NCBI GenBank assembly: GCA_016278325.1
Contig: JADQCB010000004.1
Location: 1-64,000, forward strand
Length of the DNA stretch: 64,000 nt
Source: Actibacterium sp.
Lineage (GTDB): Bacteria > Pseudomonadota > Alphaproteobacteria > Rhodobacterales > Rhodobacteraceae
Direction of reading: 5' to 3'
The stretch's first letter is position 1. Each line of letters opens with the position of its first letter. Below are positions 54,027 through 63,773 of the stretch, piece by piece. The notes below the pieces were generated by a model. That model saw nothing but the letters and a program-made list of their open reading frames with translations. It did not search any database and had not been told where the DNA came from. The translations under genes were made by a program, and so were the position numbers.

Positions 54027-55164
54027 TCACGACCACCTGACTGTTCTGGATCTCGGCGACCGCGAGACCTCGCGTGTTGGTTCCGTCGGGCAAGAGGCGG
54101 AAGATTCCGTTGACGCCGGCAAACCCCTGCGGCTGGGTCAGGGCCGATCGGGTCAATGCGTCGCGGTTGCCCTGCGCCACAAGCGCGCCGATCGCGGCGA
54201 TGCCGTCATATGCCAGCCCCGCGATCGGGTGCGGCGGCTGGCCATATCGGGCTTCGTAACGCTGCGAAAAGGCGCCCGTCAGCCCCGGGTCGGGCAGCGC
54301 GAACCAGCCGCCCTGAACCCCCGGAAGCTCCAGCGTGGCCGGCGGGATGTCCCAGCGGGTCAGGCCGATGAACTGGATCTGCGCGGGATCGATGCCGCGT
54401 TCGGGCAAAAGCTGCGTCAGCAGGGGCAATGCGCCTGAGGTGTCGGCGGTAAAGAAGATCGCCTGGGCGTCCGAACTGCGCGCCGTCTCGACGATTTGCG
54501 GCACCGCGGCAACCACGCCGTTTTGCGAGAATTCGTAGGATTCCTGCCCCGCGATACGCGCGCCACTGGCAATGATGGCGCTGCGAATGGCCTCGGCGCC
54601 CGCTTCGCCCGACACGTTTCGGTCATGCACGATCATGATGTTGCCGCGGCCCTGGTCCACCGCATGGCGCACCAGCCGGTTGGCGGTGTTGCGGAAGGTC
54701 TGGCCAAGCACGAAGACATTGCCGCCGGCAATGTCGGTATTGTTGGAAAAGGCCAGCACGTTGATGTTGCGATCGTCCAGCGCCAGACCGACGGCATTCG
54801 CCGACTGGGCATAGACCGGCCCGAGGATGATGCGCGCACCTTCATTCACGGCCCGCGTCGCCGCCGCGGCGGCGGTCTGGGGCTGGCCGGCGGTGTTGTA
54901 GACCCGAAGATCGACCCGGACCCCGTCCAGGTCGGAAATCGCCAGCCGCGCCGCGTTCTCCAGGCTGGAGGCCAGCAGCGCGTCGCCGGGCTGGGCCGAA
55001 CCGCCGGGCACCAGAAGGGCGACCGGAACCGGCGCGGATGTGTCGACCGACGGACCGTTGGCGGCCATCGGAACCGTCGCGCAGCCGGCCAGAAACACAA
55101 GCGCGGACAGCCCGGCGGCGAGCGCGACGACCGGCTTGCAGGCAGAGCGGAAAACGGCAAACAT
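53986..55164 (-). CDS. LpoA-like lipoprotein, penicillin-binding-protein activator
   Basis: 392 residues from ATG 55164. Signal peptide with lipobox LVFLAGC, then a periplasmic-binding-protein type I fold (VALLVPGGSAQPGDALLASSLENAARLAISDL, GARIILGPVYAQSANAVGLAL, GLAYDGIAAIGALVA). In this class such proteins are annotated PBP activators; binding of a ligand is not shown. glnD follows with an overlap. Divergent from rsmI. Confidence 0.82.
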   Translation of the reverse strand: MFAVFRSACKPVVALAAGLSALVFLAGCATVPMAANGPSVDTSAPVPVALLVPGGSAQPGDALLASSLENAARLAISDLDGVRVDLRVYNTAGQPQTAAAAATRAVNEGARIILGPVYAQSANAVGLALDDRNINVLAFSNNTDIAGGNVFVLGQTFRNTANRLVRHAVDQGRGNIMIVHDRNVSGEAGAEAIRSAIIASGARIAGQESYEFSQNGVVAAVPQIVETARSSDAQAIFFTADTSGALPLLTQLLPERGIDPAQIQFIGLTRWDIPPATLELPGVQGGWFALPDPGLTGAFSQRYEARYGQPPHPIAGLAYDGIAAIGALVAQGNRDALTRSALTQPQGFAGVNGIFRLLPDGTNTRGLAVAEIQNSQVVVIDPAPRSFGGAGY

Positions 55165-55213
55165 GATATCTCTCCTTGCTCGCGGGCCAGGACCCGGACA
55201 TTGCGCCGAGCCT

Positions 55214-56122
55214 ATGCGGTTCGGCAAACCAAGTAAACGACATAGAAGGCCACGATTTCCCTTGGCAATCCAGACCGAACCCTTGTCGCCCGGGCTCTAT
55301 TTCATTGCCACGCCGATCGGTGCCGCGCGCGACATAACCTTGCGCGCACTGGATATCCTTTCCTCTGCCGACGCGATCGCGGCCGAGGACACGCGCACCG
55401 TGAAACACCTGATGCGGATTCACGGGATCGCGACCGGCGACCGGCCCGTCATCGCCTATCACGAACACAGCAAACCCGAGGTTCGGGCGCGCCTTGTCCG
55501 GATGATTGCCGAGGGCAGATCCGTGGCCTATGCCAGCGAGGCCGGCACCCCGCTGGTCGCCGATCCGGGGTTCCAGCTTGGCCGCGCGGCGATCGAGGCG
55601 GGGGTGAGCATCACCGCCGCCCCCGGCCCCTCGGCGCTGCTGGCGGCGCTGACGGTCTCGGGCCTGCCGACGGACCGCTTCATGTTCGCCGGGTTCCCGC
55701 CCAACACCGCGACCGCGCGGCGCAAGTGGCTGGCGCGGCTGGCCGATTGCGGCGCGACCCTTGCGTTTTACGAATCTCCCAAGCGTGTTGGGAAATTGTT
55801 AATGGATCTGGTGCAAACCTTCGGGTCAGAACGACAGGGCGCGGTCTGCCGCGAACTTACGAAACGGTTTGAAGAAGTGTCGCGCGGAACGCTCGATGAA
55901 CTCGCGGCGATGTTCGAGGCACGCAACGTGAAGGGGGAAATCGTGGTTCTGGTCGAACGCGCGCCGGACCCTGTCGCAGATGCCGACACGATGGAGGCGG
56001 CGTTGCGGGTCGCGCTGCGCGAGCAATCCGTCAAGGATGCCGCGGCAACTGTGGCCGCCGATCTGGGACTTGCGAAGCGGCTTGTCTATCAGGCCGCCCT
56101 GGCAATGGAGAAAGAGCGATGA
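55214..56122 (+). CDS. rsmI: 16S rRNA (cytidine-1402-2'-O)-methyltransferase
   Basis: 302 residues. The tetrapyrrole-methylase fold is clear: GLYFIATPIGAARDITLRALDIL, AAEDTRTVKHL, YASEAGTPLVADPGFQLG (substrate loop) and APGPSALLAAL. ATG 55214 is the longest reasonable start; a TTG at 55262 fits the usual N-terminal length better. It overlaps yraN by four bases. Confidence 0.93.
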   Translation: MRFGKPSKRHRRPRFPLAIQTEPLSPGLYFIATPIGAARDITLRALDILSSADAIAAEDTRTVKHLMRIHGIATGDRPVIAYHEHSKPEVRARLVRMIAEGRSVAYASEAGTPLVADPGFQLGRAAIEAGVSITAAPGPSALLAALTVSGLPTDRFMFAGFPPNTATARRKWLARLADCGATLAFYESPKRVGKLLMDLVQTFGSERQGAVCRELTKRFEEVSRGTLDELAAMFEARNVKGEIVVLVERAPDPVADADTMEAALRVALREQSVKDAAATVAADLGLAKRLVYQAALAMEKER

Positions 56123-56472
56123 GCGGCGAGGTTTCCTATCATGCGGGGCGTCAGGCCGAGGACTGCGTTGCGCGGGAATATGACCGTCGCGGATGTCCGG
56201 TGATCGGGCGGCGGTGGCGCGGTGCCGGCGGCGAGATCGACCTGATCGCGCGCGATGGTGCCGGCCTGATCTTTGTCGAGGTCAAGAAGGGCCGCGATTT
56301 TTCATCCGCGGCAGCAAGGGTTTCGGCCCGCCAGGTCGGGCGCATTTTCGATGCGGCCACGGAATTCGTGGCCGGTGAGCCGCGCGGTCAGTTGACGGAA
56401 ATGCGATTCGACGTGGCGCTGGTTGATCATATCGGGCGGATCGAGATCCTGGAGAGCGCACTGGCCGCCTGA
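56119..56472 (+). CDS. YraN family protein (UPF0102)
   Basis: 117 residues. GEIDLIARDGAGLIFVEVKKG is the PD-(D/E)XK-type nuclease core typical of UPF0102 (YraN). Typically found next to rsmI. The DNA-related role is not proven. ATGA overlap with rsmI. Confidence 0.92.
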   Translation: MSGEVSYHAGRQAEDCVAREYDRRGCPVIGRRWRGAGGEIDLIARDGAGLIFVEVKKGRDFSSAAARVSARQVGRIFDAATEFVAGEPRGQLTEMRFDVALVDHIGRIEILESALAA

Positions 56473-56547
56473 GGCGAAAGGACGATTGCAACCGGCGACG
56501 CGGCAGGTCATCTATTTTAGTGAACCACAACCGTGTAAGGGAATGCA

Positions 56548-57492
56548 ATGCCGCTGAGAGTCGCCATCCAGATGGATCCGATCGCGCCGGTCGATATCGA
56601 CGCTGACAGCACGTTCCGTCTGGCCGAGGAAGCCCAGGCGCGTGGACATGAACTGTTTTTTTACACGCCGGATCGTCTGTTCTGGGAAGAGGGCAGGATC
56701 AAGGCGCGCGGCTGCGCGCTGGAGGTTCGGCGCGAGAAGGGAAACCATTTCACGCTCGGTGACGAGGTCGAAACCGATCTTTCGGAGTGGGACGTGGTCT
56801 GGTTGCGGCAGGATCCGCCCTTTGACATGGGCTATATCACCACGACCCACCTGCTGGAGCGGATCCATCCGCAGACTCTGGTGGTCAATGACCCGTTCTG
56901 GGTACGGAATTTCCCCGAAAAGCTTCTTGTTCTGGGCTTTCCCGAATTCATCCCGCCGACCCTTGTCGCGCGCGACCTGGCCACGATCCGTGCCTTCAAG
57001 GATCGTCACGGCGACATCATCCTGAAACCGCTTTACGGCAATGGCGGGGCTGGGGTGTTCCGCCTGGACCCGAACGACCGGAATCTTTCGTCCCTGCACG
57101 AATTGTTCACCGGCTTGTCGGCCGAGCCGCTGATCGCGCAGAAATTCCTGCCGGACGTTTCCAATGGCGACAAGCGGATCATACTGGTCGACGGCGTCCC
57201 GGTCGGCGCGATCAACCGGGTGCCGGCTGCGGGCGAGACGCGCTCGAACATGCATGTCGGCGGCCGACCCGAGAAGATCGGCCTGACCGACCGCGACATG
57301 GAGATCTGCGCGGCGATCGGCCCGACCCTGCGGGACCACGGACAGATCTTTGTTGGTATCGACGTGATCGGCGATTACATGACCGAGATCAACGTGACCT
57401 CGCCCACCGGCCTGCAGGAGCTGGAGCGTTTTGACAATGTCAACATCGCGGCCCGGATCTGGCAGGTGATCGAGGACAAGCGCGCGGCATGA
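56548..57492 (+). CDS. gshB: Glutathione synthetase
   Basis: 314 residues, beginning [33 protein letters not shown]-grasp motifs: [30 protein letters not shown], and [25 protein letters not shown]. It joins gamma-Glu-Cys to Gly. Relevant to metal and oxidative stress, which other parts of the window serve. Overlaps the next gene by four bases. Confidence 0.96.
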   Translation: MPLRVAIQMDPIAPVDIDADSTFRLAEEAQARGHELFFYTPDRLFWEEGRIKARGCALEVRREKGNHFTLGDEVETDLSEWDVVWLRQDPPFDMGYITTTHLLERIHPQTLVVNDPFWVRNFPEKLLVLGFPEFIPPTLVARDLATIRAFKDRHGDIILKPLYGNGGAGVFRLDPNDRNLSSLHELFTGLSAEPLIAQKFLPDVSNGDKRIILVDGVPVGAINRVPAAGETRSNMHVGGRPEKIGLTDRDMEICAAIGPTLRDHGQIFVGIDVIGDYMTEINVTSPTGLQELERFDNVNIAARIWQVIEDKRAA

Positions 57493-58397
57493 GCCTGATG
57501 CGCCGCTTGCTGAACCTGTCGCTTTGCGTGACCGAGCGGCGGTTTCTGGCGCGCAGCGGCGATCATCTGCGGGCGCGGGCCGCATTCGAGCGCAAGGCGC
57601 GGTTCTGGTTCCGGCCGCCGCGCGGGGCGGCTTTCCGGCCTGATGTGCTGCGCGCCGATGGCTGCCAGGTGGACGTGCTTTGGGCGGCCGCCGGTCATGC
57701 GAAGCGGCAGGCACGGGTTGTGCTTTATCTTCATGGCGGCGGGTATTTCATGGGCTCGCCCGACACGCATCGTGCCATGGCGGCGCATCTGTCGGCGGTG
57801 TCGGGGCTGCCTGTCTGCCTGCCGGCCTATCGGCTTGCGCCCGAGGCCCCGTTTCCCGCGGCCTACCGCGATGCCTGCACGGCCTGGGACGGGCTGCTGG
57901 CACAGGGCTATGACCCGGACCGGATCGTGTTGGGCGGCGACAGCGCCGGCGGCGGGCTTGCCCTGGCGCTGCTGGCCGGGCTGATGCGCGCGGGCCGCCC
58001 CGGGCCGTGCGCGACATTCGCGTTTTCGCCCCTTGCCGACCTGACGCTGTCGGGCGCCAGCCTGCGGGACAACGACGCCACCGAGGTCCTGTTGCCGCCG
58101 GCGCGCATGGCCGAGGTGGTGCAGGGGTATCTGGCCGGCGCCGATCCGCGCGATCCGCGCGCCTCGCCGCTTTTCGCCGATTTCACCGGGGCCGGGCCGG
58201 TCTGGCTCTATGCCAGTTCCTCCGAGATCCTGCTGGACGATACGCGCCGCATGGCGGCGGTGCTGTCGGCGCAGGGCGTTGACGTCACGGCGGTGGTGGA
58301 GCGGGGCCTGCCGCATGCCTGGCCGATCTTCGCCGGGCTTCTGCCCGAGGCGCGGCGCACGCTGGTTGATCTGGCCGACCGGATTGGCGCGCGCTGA
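57489..58397 (+). CDS. Alpha/beta hydrolase (HSL-type esterase)
   Basis: 302 residues. Oxyanion motif HGGGYF, nucleophile GGDSAGGG, catalytic acid in [13 protein letters not shown] and His in [11 protein letters not shown]. Substrate unknown; probably a short acyl ester. Last gene of the rsmI-yraN-gshB operon. Confidence 0.9.
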   Translation: MSLMRRLLNLSLCVTERRFLARSGDHLRARAAFERKARFWFRPPRGAAFRPDVLRADGCQVDVLWAAAGHAKRQARVVLYLHGGGYFMGSPDTHRAMAAHLSAVSGLPVCLPAYRLAPEAPFPAAYRDACTAWDGLLAQGYDPDRIVLGGDSAGGGLALALLAGLMRAGRPGPCATFAFSPLADLTLSGASLRDNDATEVLLPPARMAEVVQGYLAGADPRDPRASPLFADFTGAGPVWLYASSSEILLDDTRRMAAVLSAQGVDVTAVVERGLPHAWPIFAGLLPEARRTLVDLADRIGAR

Positions 58398-59906
58398 TCA
58401 ATCGCCCACGGCCAGCCGAAAGCTGGCAGCTTCGGCGACATGCGGTTTGCGCACCGTGTCGGACCCGTCGAGATCGGCGATCGTGCGCGCCACCCGCAAC
58501 ACCCGGTGGTAACCGCGGGCCGACAGGCCGAAGCGTTCGGCCACGCGTTCCAGCAGCGCGCGGCCCTCGGCATCGGGTGTCGCGATCTCTTCAAGCAGCT
58601 GCCCCTCGGCGTCGGCGTTGCAGCGCAGTCCATCCTGCGCGCCGAAGCGGGCCGTCTGCACCTCGCGCGCGGTGGCGACGCGGGCCGCGACCCGGGCCGA
58701 ACTGTCGCCGGATTCGGGCAGGGCGAGGTCGGTATAGGCCACCGGGGGCACCTCGACCCGCAGATCGAACCGGTCCATCAGCGGCCCCGAGATGCGGCCC
58801 ATGTAATCCGCGCCGCATTCGGGCGCCCGCGCGCAGGCGCGCCCCGCATCGGCGAGATGCCCGCATTTGCAGGGATTTGCCGCGGCCACCAGCAGGAACC
58901 GGCATGGATAGCGCATATGGGCGTTGGCACGCGCGACCACGACCTCGCCGGTTTCGATCGGCTGGCGCAGGGTTTCCAGCACGGTACGCGGAAATTCCGG
59001 GAACTCGTCCATGAACAGCACCCCGTTATGCGCCAGGCTGATCTCACCGGGGCGGGCGCCGCGCCCGCCGCCGACGATTGCGGCGATCGAGGCGGTATGG
59101 TGCGGTTCCCGGAACGGGCGGCTGCGCGAAATCCCGCCTTCGTCCAGCAGCCCCGAGAGCGAATGGACCATCGAGGTTTCCAGCGCCTCGGCCGGGTCGA
59201 GCGGCGGCAGGATTCCGGGCATCCGCGCGGCCAGCATGGATTTGCCCGATCCGGGGGCCCCCACCATCAGCATGTGATGCCGCCCGGCCGCCGCGATTTC
59301 CAGGGCACGCTTGGCCCGTTCCTGGCCTTTCACGTCGCGCAGGTCGCGGTGATGGGGCTGGTCCCTGACCTCGCCCGGGTCGGTGGCGGGCAATGGCGAC
59401 TGACCGGTATAGTGACGCACCACGTCGGCCAGCGTTGCCGCGGCCAGCACCTGGGTGTTGCCGACCCAGGCGGCCTCGGCCCCGCAGGCGCGCGGGCAAA
59501 GCAGGGCGCGTTCGGCTTCGGCCGCGGCCATCGCGGCGGGCAGCGCGCCGATCACCGGCATCAGCGCGCCGTCCAGCGACATCTCGCCCAGGGCGACGGT
59601 GCGCTCGACCTCGTCGCGGGGGATCACGTCGAGCGCGGCGAGAAGGGCCAGAGCGATGGGAAGATCGAAATGCGACCCTTCCTTGGGCAGGTCGGCCGGC
59701 GACAGGTTGACGGTGATCCGCCTGGACGGCAGTGCCAGCGCCATCGCGCTGAGCGCCGCGCGCACGCGATCGCGCGCCTCGCTGACCGCCTTGTCCGGCA
59801 GGCCGACGATGGAAAAGGCCGGAAGGCCGGCGGTGACGGCGCATTGCACCTCGACCATGCGGGCCTCTATCCCTTCGAAGGCGACCGTGTAGGCCCGCGT
59901 CACCAT
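58398..59906 (-). CDS. comM: YifB/ComM family Mg-chelatase-like AAA ATPase
   Basis: 502 residues. The Lon-like N-terminal domain (FSIVGLPDKAVSEARDRVRAAL), Walker A GAPGSGKSMLA, Walker B LFMDEFPEFPR, and a C-terminal domain (DLDGSDTVRKPHVAEAASFRLA) are present. ComM helicases act in natural transformation by extending D-loops. The gene abuts the esterase convergent stop (base 58397/58398). Confidence 0.93.
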   Translation of the reverse strand: MVTRAYTVAFEGIEARMVEVQCAVTAGLPAFSIVGLPDKAVSEARDRVRAALSAMALALPSRRITVNLSPADLPKEGSHFDLPIALALLAALDVIPRDEVERTVALGEMSLDGALMPVIGALPAAMAAAEAERALLCPRACGAEAAWVGNTQVLAAATLADVVRHYTGQSPLPATDPGEVRDQPHHRDLRDVKGQERAKRALEIAAAGRHHMLMVGAPGSGKSMLAARMPGILPPLDPAEALETSMVHSLSGLLDEGGISRSRPFREPHHTASIAAIVGGGRGARPGEISLAHNGVLFMDEFPEFPRTVLETLRQPIETGEVVVARANAHMRYPCRFLLVAAANPCKCGHLADAGRACARAPECGADYMGRISGPLMDRFDLRVEVPPVAYTDLALPESGDSSARVAARVATAREVQTARFGAQDGLRCNADAEGQLLEEIATPDAEGRALLERVAERFGLSARGYHRVLRVARTIADLDGSDTVRKPHVAEAASFRLAVGD

Positions 59907-60097
59907 CGCGCTCTCCCCTCGCCGCAGTCAATTGGTTAACGGGTAGGGTATGAGCGTTACCAAAGGGTAAACCCGGGCGGCCCGGACGCCGAGGGTGAAA
60001 AAACCGGTGAACGATCGTTTTGCAGGGGTTTCGCCCCGGCCCGTGCGCGCCGGCACGACCCTTGTGTGGAAATGCACATCTACCGGGCAAGTTTTCG

Positions 60098-60125
60098 TGA
60101 TCCGGTCGGGTAATCCTTTCGTAAC
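60098..60125 (+). promoter_or_regulatory. ECF RpoE-type promoter of rpoHII
   Basis: TGATCC (60098-60103), 17 bases, then GTAAC (60121-60125), 58 bases before the rpoH ATG. This matches the TGATCC-N18-TAA promoter of the RpoE/ChrR singlet-oxygen sigma factor of Rhodobacter, and rpoHII is a known target there. Nothing else can be identified in the 276-base gap. Confidence 0.65.
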
Positions 60126-60182
60126 CAGCTCAGACCCTGCACCCTGAGTAACGCGGTCGCGGGAAACCACAGGGAGGCTTTG

Positions 60183-61061
60183 ATGGCACTTGATGGGAAT
60201 GCCGACCAATCCTTTTCACGTCGCGCGATGCGCGCCGAGCTGCTGGACGCGGAAACCGAGCTGCGGCTTGCCTATGCCTGGCGCGACGAGCGCGACGAAC
60301 AGGCGCTGCACCGCCTGATCACGGCCTATATGCGGCTGGCGGTCTCGATGGCGGCGAAGTTTCGTCGCTACGGGGCGCCGATGAACGACCTGATCCAGGA
60401 AGCCAGCCTTGGGTTGATGAAGGCCGCGGACAAGTTCGACCCGGATCGCGGCGTGCGTTTTTCGACCTATGCGGTCTGGTGGATCAAGGCGTCGATCCAG
60501 GACCATGTGATGCGCAACTGGTCGATGGTCCGCACCGGCTCTACATCGTCGCAGAAATCGCTGTTCTTCAACATGCGCCGGGTGCAGGCGCAGATCGAAC
60601 GCGAGGCGAGCGCCCGCGGCGAAACCCTGGACGGGCATCAGCTGCGCCAGCGGATCGCCACCGAAGTGGGCGTTTCGCTTGCCGATGTCGAGATGATGGA
60701 GGGCCGGCTTTCGGGATCGGATTTCTCGCTGAACGCGACGCAATCGAGCGACGAGGAAGGCCGCGAATGGATCGACGCGCTGGAGGACGAGGGCCGTCAG
60801 GCCGATGCCGTGGTCGAGCAGCGCCATGACACGGAGACCCTGCGCGGCTGGCTGGTCGAGGCGCTTGCCGCGCTGAACGAACGCGAACGCTTCATCGTGC
60901 GCGAGCGCAAGCTCCGCGAGGCCCCGCGCACGCTGGAAAGCCTCGGTCACGAACTGGGCCTGTCGAAAGAGCGCGTGCGCCAGCTGGAGGCTGCGGCCTT
61001 CGTGAAGATGCGCAAGAGCCTTGAAGGCCGTAGCCGCGAGGTGCATCAATTCTTGGTGTGA
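60183..61061 (+). CDS. rpoH: RNA polymerase sigma-32 factor (RpoHII type)
   Basis: 292 residues from ATG 60183 with GGGAGG upstream. Region 2: LIQEASLGLMKAADKFDPDRGVRFSTYAVWWIKASIQDHVMRNWS; the sigma-32 box region GSTSSQKSLFFNMRR; region 4 ESLGHELGLSKERVRQLEAAAF. The N-terminus lacks the region common to RpoHI, and it resembles RpoHII, which manages singlet-oxygen and oxidative stress. It overlaps the ChaN gene start. Confidence 0.9.
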   Translation: MALDGNADQSFSRRAMRAELLDAETELRLAYAWRDERDEQALHRLITAYMRLAVSMAAKFRRYGAPMNDLIQEASLGLMKAADKFDPDRGVRFSTYAVWWIKASIQDHVMRNWSMVRTGSTSSQKSLFFNMRRVQAQIEREASARGETLDGHQLRQRIATEVGVSLADVEMMEGRLSGSDFSLNATQSSDEEGREWIDALEDEGRQADAVVEQRHDTETLRGWLVEALAALNERERFIVRERKLREAPRTLESLGHELGLSKERVRQLEAAAFVKMRKSLEGRSREVHQFLV

Positions 61062-61888
61062 GACGCTGCCGATTTATCCTGATCGTTTTCCTGGCGGCCC
61101 TGGCGCCGATGGCCCGGGCCGGGCCGATCACGCCCGCGGCGCTGGACAGCCTGGCCCGCGTCGACGTGATGATCCTGGGCGAGGTGCATGACAACCCAGT
61201 GCATCATGCCAACCAGGCCCGCGCCGTCGCGGCACTGGACCCGCGCGCCGTGGTGTTCGAGATGTTGACCCCGGCGCAGGCCCGCGCCATTACCCCGCGA
61301 TTGCGCGACGATCCCGATGCGCTGGCCGCGGCCCTGGACTGGGCCGACAGCGGCTGGCCGGATTTCGCGCTCTATTACCCGATCATCAAGGCGGCCCCTG
61401 GCGCGCGGATCGTTGGGGCCGAGGTTGCGCGCGCGAAGCTGCGGCGCGCGATCTCGGACGGGGCGCCCGCCGCCCTCTTCGGCCCCGATGCCGCGCGGTT
61501 CGGCCTGATGACGCCGCTGCCCGCGGAGCAGCAGCGCCAGCGCGAAGACATGCAGGCCGCGGCGCATTGCGGGGTGCTGCCCGAGGAAATGCTGCCCGGC
61601 ATGGTGACGGGCCAGCGCCTGCGCGATGCGGCGCTGGCCCGTGCCGCCCTGCGCGCGCTGGAAAGGACCGGCGGCCCGGTCGCGGTGATTACCGGAAACG
61701 GCCACGCGCGCATCGATTGGGGTGTGCCGGCGGTTCTCGAAAAGGTTGCGCCTTGGGTCGGGGTGCTGTCGGTCGGCCAGTTCGAAACGCCGCCCGCCCC
61801 GCCGGTGCCCTATGACCTGTGGATGGTCACCGTCCCGGCGGAGCGGGGCGATCCCTGCGCCGGTCTTGCCGGGGCGACGCGGCGCTGA
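61058..61888 (+). CDS. ChaN family haem-binding-type protein
   Basis: 276 residues from a GTG overlapping the rpoH stop. Signal peptide (MRRCRFILIVFLAALAPMARA); then DVMILGEVHDNPVHHANQARAVAAL and VITGNGHARIDWGVPAVL, both ChaN signatures. ChaN binds haem at the outer membrane in some bacteria. It lacks a clear lipobox. Co-transcribed with rpoHII. Confidence 0.85.
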   Translation: MRRCRFILIVFLAALAPMARAGPITPAALDSLARVDVMILGEVHDNPVHHANQARAVAALDPRAVVFEMLTPAQARAITPRLRDDPDALAAALDWADSGWPDFALYYPIIKAAPGARIVGAEVARAKLRRAISDGAPAALFGPDAARFGLMTPLPAEQQRQREDMQAAAHCGVLPEEMLPGMVTGQRLRDAALARAALRALERTGGPVAVITGNGHARIDWGVPAVLEKVAPWVGVLSVGQFETPPAPPVPYDLWMVTVPAERGDPCAGLAGATRR

Positions 61889-61989
61889 TCCGATCGCGGC
61901 CCGTTCCGGGCCAAGTTTCCCGTCTCGCGCCCTTGCGGGCGCTCGGGGGGAAGGGGCCCGTGGGGCCCCTCTTCGCCAGAGGCGAATTC

Positions 61990-62013
61990 ACCCCCAGAGT
62001 ATTGTTGCCAAGG
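61990..62013 (-). repeat. Interspersed intergenic repeat, copy 3
   Basis: Minus strand CTTGGCAACAATACTCTGGGGG, matching the repeats at 2571 and 29990. Beside it are G/C-rich inverted arms (about 61921-61975), for instance GCGCCCTTGCGGGCGC. The gap between chaN and coaBC contains no gene. Confidence 0.5.
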
Positions 62014-62112
62014 AGATGGGGCCTGGCGCGTTGTCGCCGTGGCCGGTGCGGCGCCTTGTGTCAGCCCGCCGCGCGCCCTAGAGATTGGGAAACGGTAAGG
62101 CGAGGCGTGACC

Positions 62113-63309
62113 ATGCTGGACGGAAAGAGACTGCTGTTGATCATCGGCGGCGGCATCGCGGCCTTCAAGGCGCTTGAGCTGATCCGGCAGTTGCGCGCGC
62201 GCGGGGCGGTGGTCACCCCGGTGCTGACGCGCGCGGCAGAAGAGTTCGTGACGCCGCTTTCGGCCTCGGCCCTGGCGGCACGGAAGGTTTATCGCGACCT
62301 GTTCGATCTGACCGACGAAGCGGAAATGGGTCATATCGAGCTGAGCCGGGCTGCCGACCTGGTGATCGTCGCCCCCGCGACGGCGGACCTGATGGGAAAG
62401 ATGGCCAACGGGCTGGCGGATGACCTGGCCTCGACCCTGCTGATGGCGACCGACAAGCGGGTGCTGATCGCGCCGGCGATGAATGTGCGGATGTGGCTGC
62501 ATCCGGCCACGCAGCGCAACCTGGCGGTGCTGCGGGACGACGGGGTTCTGATCGTTGCGCCACAAGAGGGGGCCATGGCCTGTGGCGAATACGGGCCCGG
62601 GCGGCTGGCCGAGCCGGACGATATCGTCGCGTCGGTCAGCGCGGCGTTGTCGGCGGGTCCGCTGAAGGGGCGGCGGGTGATCGTGACATCGGGCCCCACG
62701 CATGAGCCGATAGATCCCGTGCGCTATATCGCGAACCGGTCGTCCGGGGCGCAGGGCACGGCGCTTGCGCGGGCCCTGGCCGGGCTTGGCGCGGATGTGG
62801 TCTTTGTCACCGGGCCGGCCGACTGTCCGCCGCCGGCCGGGGTGCAGGTGATCCCGGTGCAGACCGCGCAGCAAATGCTGGAAGCGGTCGAGGCCGCGTT
62901 GCCGGCCGATGCGGCGGTGTTCGCGGCGGCCGTGGCGGATTGGCGGGTGGCCAATGCGGCGGAGCGGAAGATGAAGAAGGACGGGTCGGGGCAGGCGCCG
63001 GTGCTGGAATTCGCCGAGACCCCGGACATCCTGGCCAGGGTGGGCCGGATGACGGAGGACCGCCCCGGACTGGTCGTCGGCTTTGCCGCCGAGACCGACG
63101 ACGTTCTTGCCAATGCAACGGCCAAGCGGGCGCGCAAGGGCTGCGACTGGATCGTGGCCAATGACGTGTCGCCGGCGACGGGCATCATGGGCGGGGACGA
63201 GAACGCGGTGACGCTGATCACCGCCACGGGGGCCGAAGAATGGCCCCGGATGGCCAAGGACCAGGTGGCCCGCCGCCTGGCGCAATTGATTGCCGAGGCG
63301 CTGGCATGA
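62113..63309 (+). CDS. coaBC: Bifunctional phosphopantothenoylcysteine decarboxylase/synthetase CoaBC
   Basis: 398 residues. CoaC part: IIGGGIAAFKALELIR, the active-site His in GHIELSRAADLVIVAPATADLMGKMANG and the PAMNVRMW substrate clasp. CoaB part: TSGPTHEPIDPVRYIANRSSGAQG, AAAVADWR, and GFAAETD. Makes 4'-phosphopantetheine for CoA. ATG overlaps dut by four bases (ATGA); a GTG six bases upstream is possible. Confidence 0.95.
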   Translation: MLDGKRLLLIIGGGIAAFKALELIRQLRARGAVVTPVLTRAAEEFVTPLSASALAARKVYRDLFDLTDEAEMGHIELSRAADLVIVAPATADLMGKMANGLADDLASTLLMATDKRVLIAPAMNVRMWLHPATQRNLAVLRDDGVLIVAPQEGAMACGEYGPGRLAEPDDIVASVSAALSAGPLKGRRVIVTSGPTHEPIDPVRYIANRSSGAQGTALARALAGLGADVVFVTGPADCPPPAGVQVIPVQTAQQMLEAVEAALPADAAVFAAAVADWRVANAAERKMKKDGSGQAPVLEFAETPDILARVGRMTEDRPGLVVGFAAETDDVLANATAKRARKGCDWIVANDVSPATGIMGGDENAVTLITATGAEEWPRMAKDQVARRLAQLIAEALA

Positions 63310-63773
63310 TCCCGACGATCCGCGTGCTGCGAGAGGATTGGGCGGATCCGGGCCTGCCGCTGCCGGCCTACGAGTCGGCCGGCGCCGCCGGGGCCGATCT
63401 GCGCGCCAATCTGCCGCCCGAAAGCCGGGCCGGCGGGGTCGTTCTGCGGCCGATGGAACGGCAGGTTCTGCCCACCGGGTTTCGGCTGGAGATTCCGGCC
63501 GGTCACGAGGTGCAGATCCGTCCGCGTTCGGGGCTGGCCTTGCGGCACGGGATCACGCTGGCCAACGCACCGGGCACGATCGACAGCGATTATCGCGGGC
63601 CGCTGGGGGTGCTGCTGGTGAATCTCGGGGCCGGGGCCTATACCGTGCAACATGGCGACCGCATCGCGCAGATGATCGTTGCGCCGGTGGTGCAGGCGGC
63701 GTTCGAACCGGCCTCTTTCCTGGGGCAAACGACCCGGGGGCAGGGTGGTTTCGGATCGACCGGGCGCGGCTGA
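63306..63773 (+). CDS. dut: dUTP diphosphatase
   Basis: 155 residues. The five trimeric dUTPase motifs are present: AGADLRANL, RPRSGLALRHGI, GTIDSDYRG, GDRIAQMIV, and RGQGGFGSTGRG. It removes dUTP and makes dUMP. Overlaps coaBC by four bases and the next gene by one. Confidence 0.97.
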   Translation: MIPTIRVLREDWADPGLPLPAYESAGAAGADLRANLPPESRAGGVVLRPMERQVLPTGFRLEIPAGHEVQIRPRSGLALRHGITLANAPGTIDSDYRGPLGVLLVNLGAGAYTVQHGDRIAQMIVAPVVQAAFEPASFLGQTTRGQGGFGSTGRG

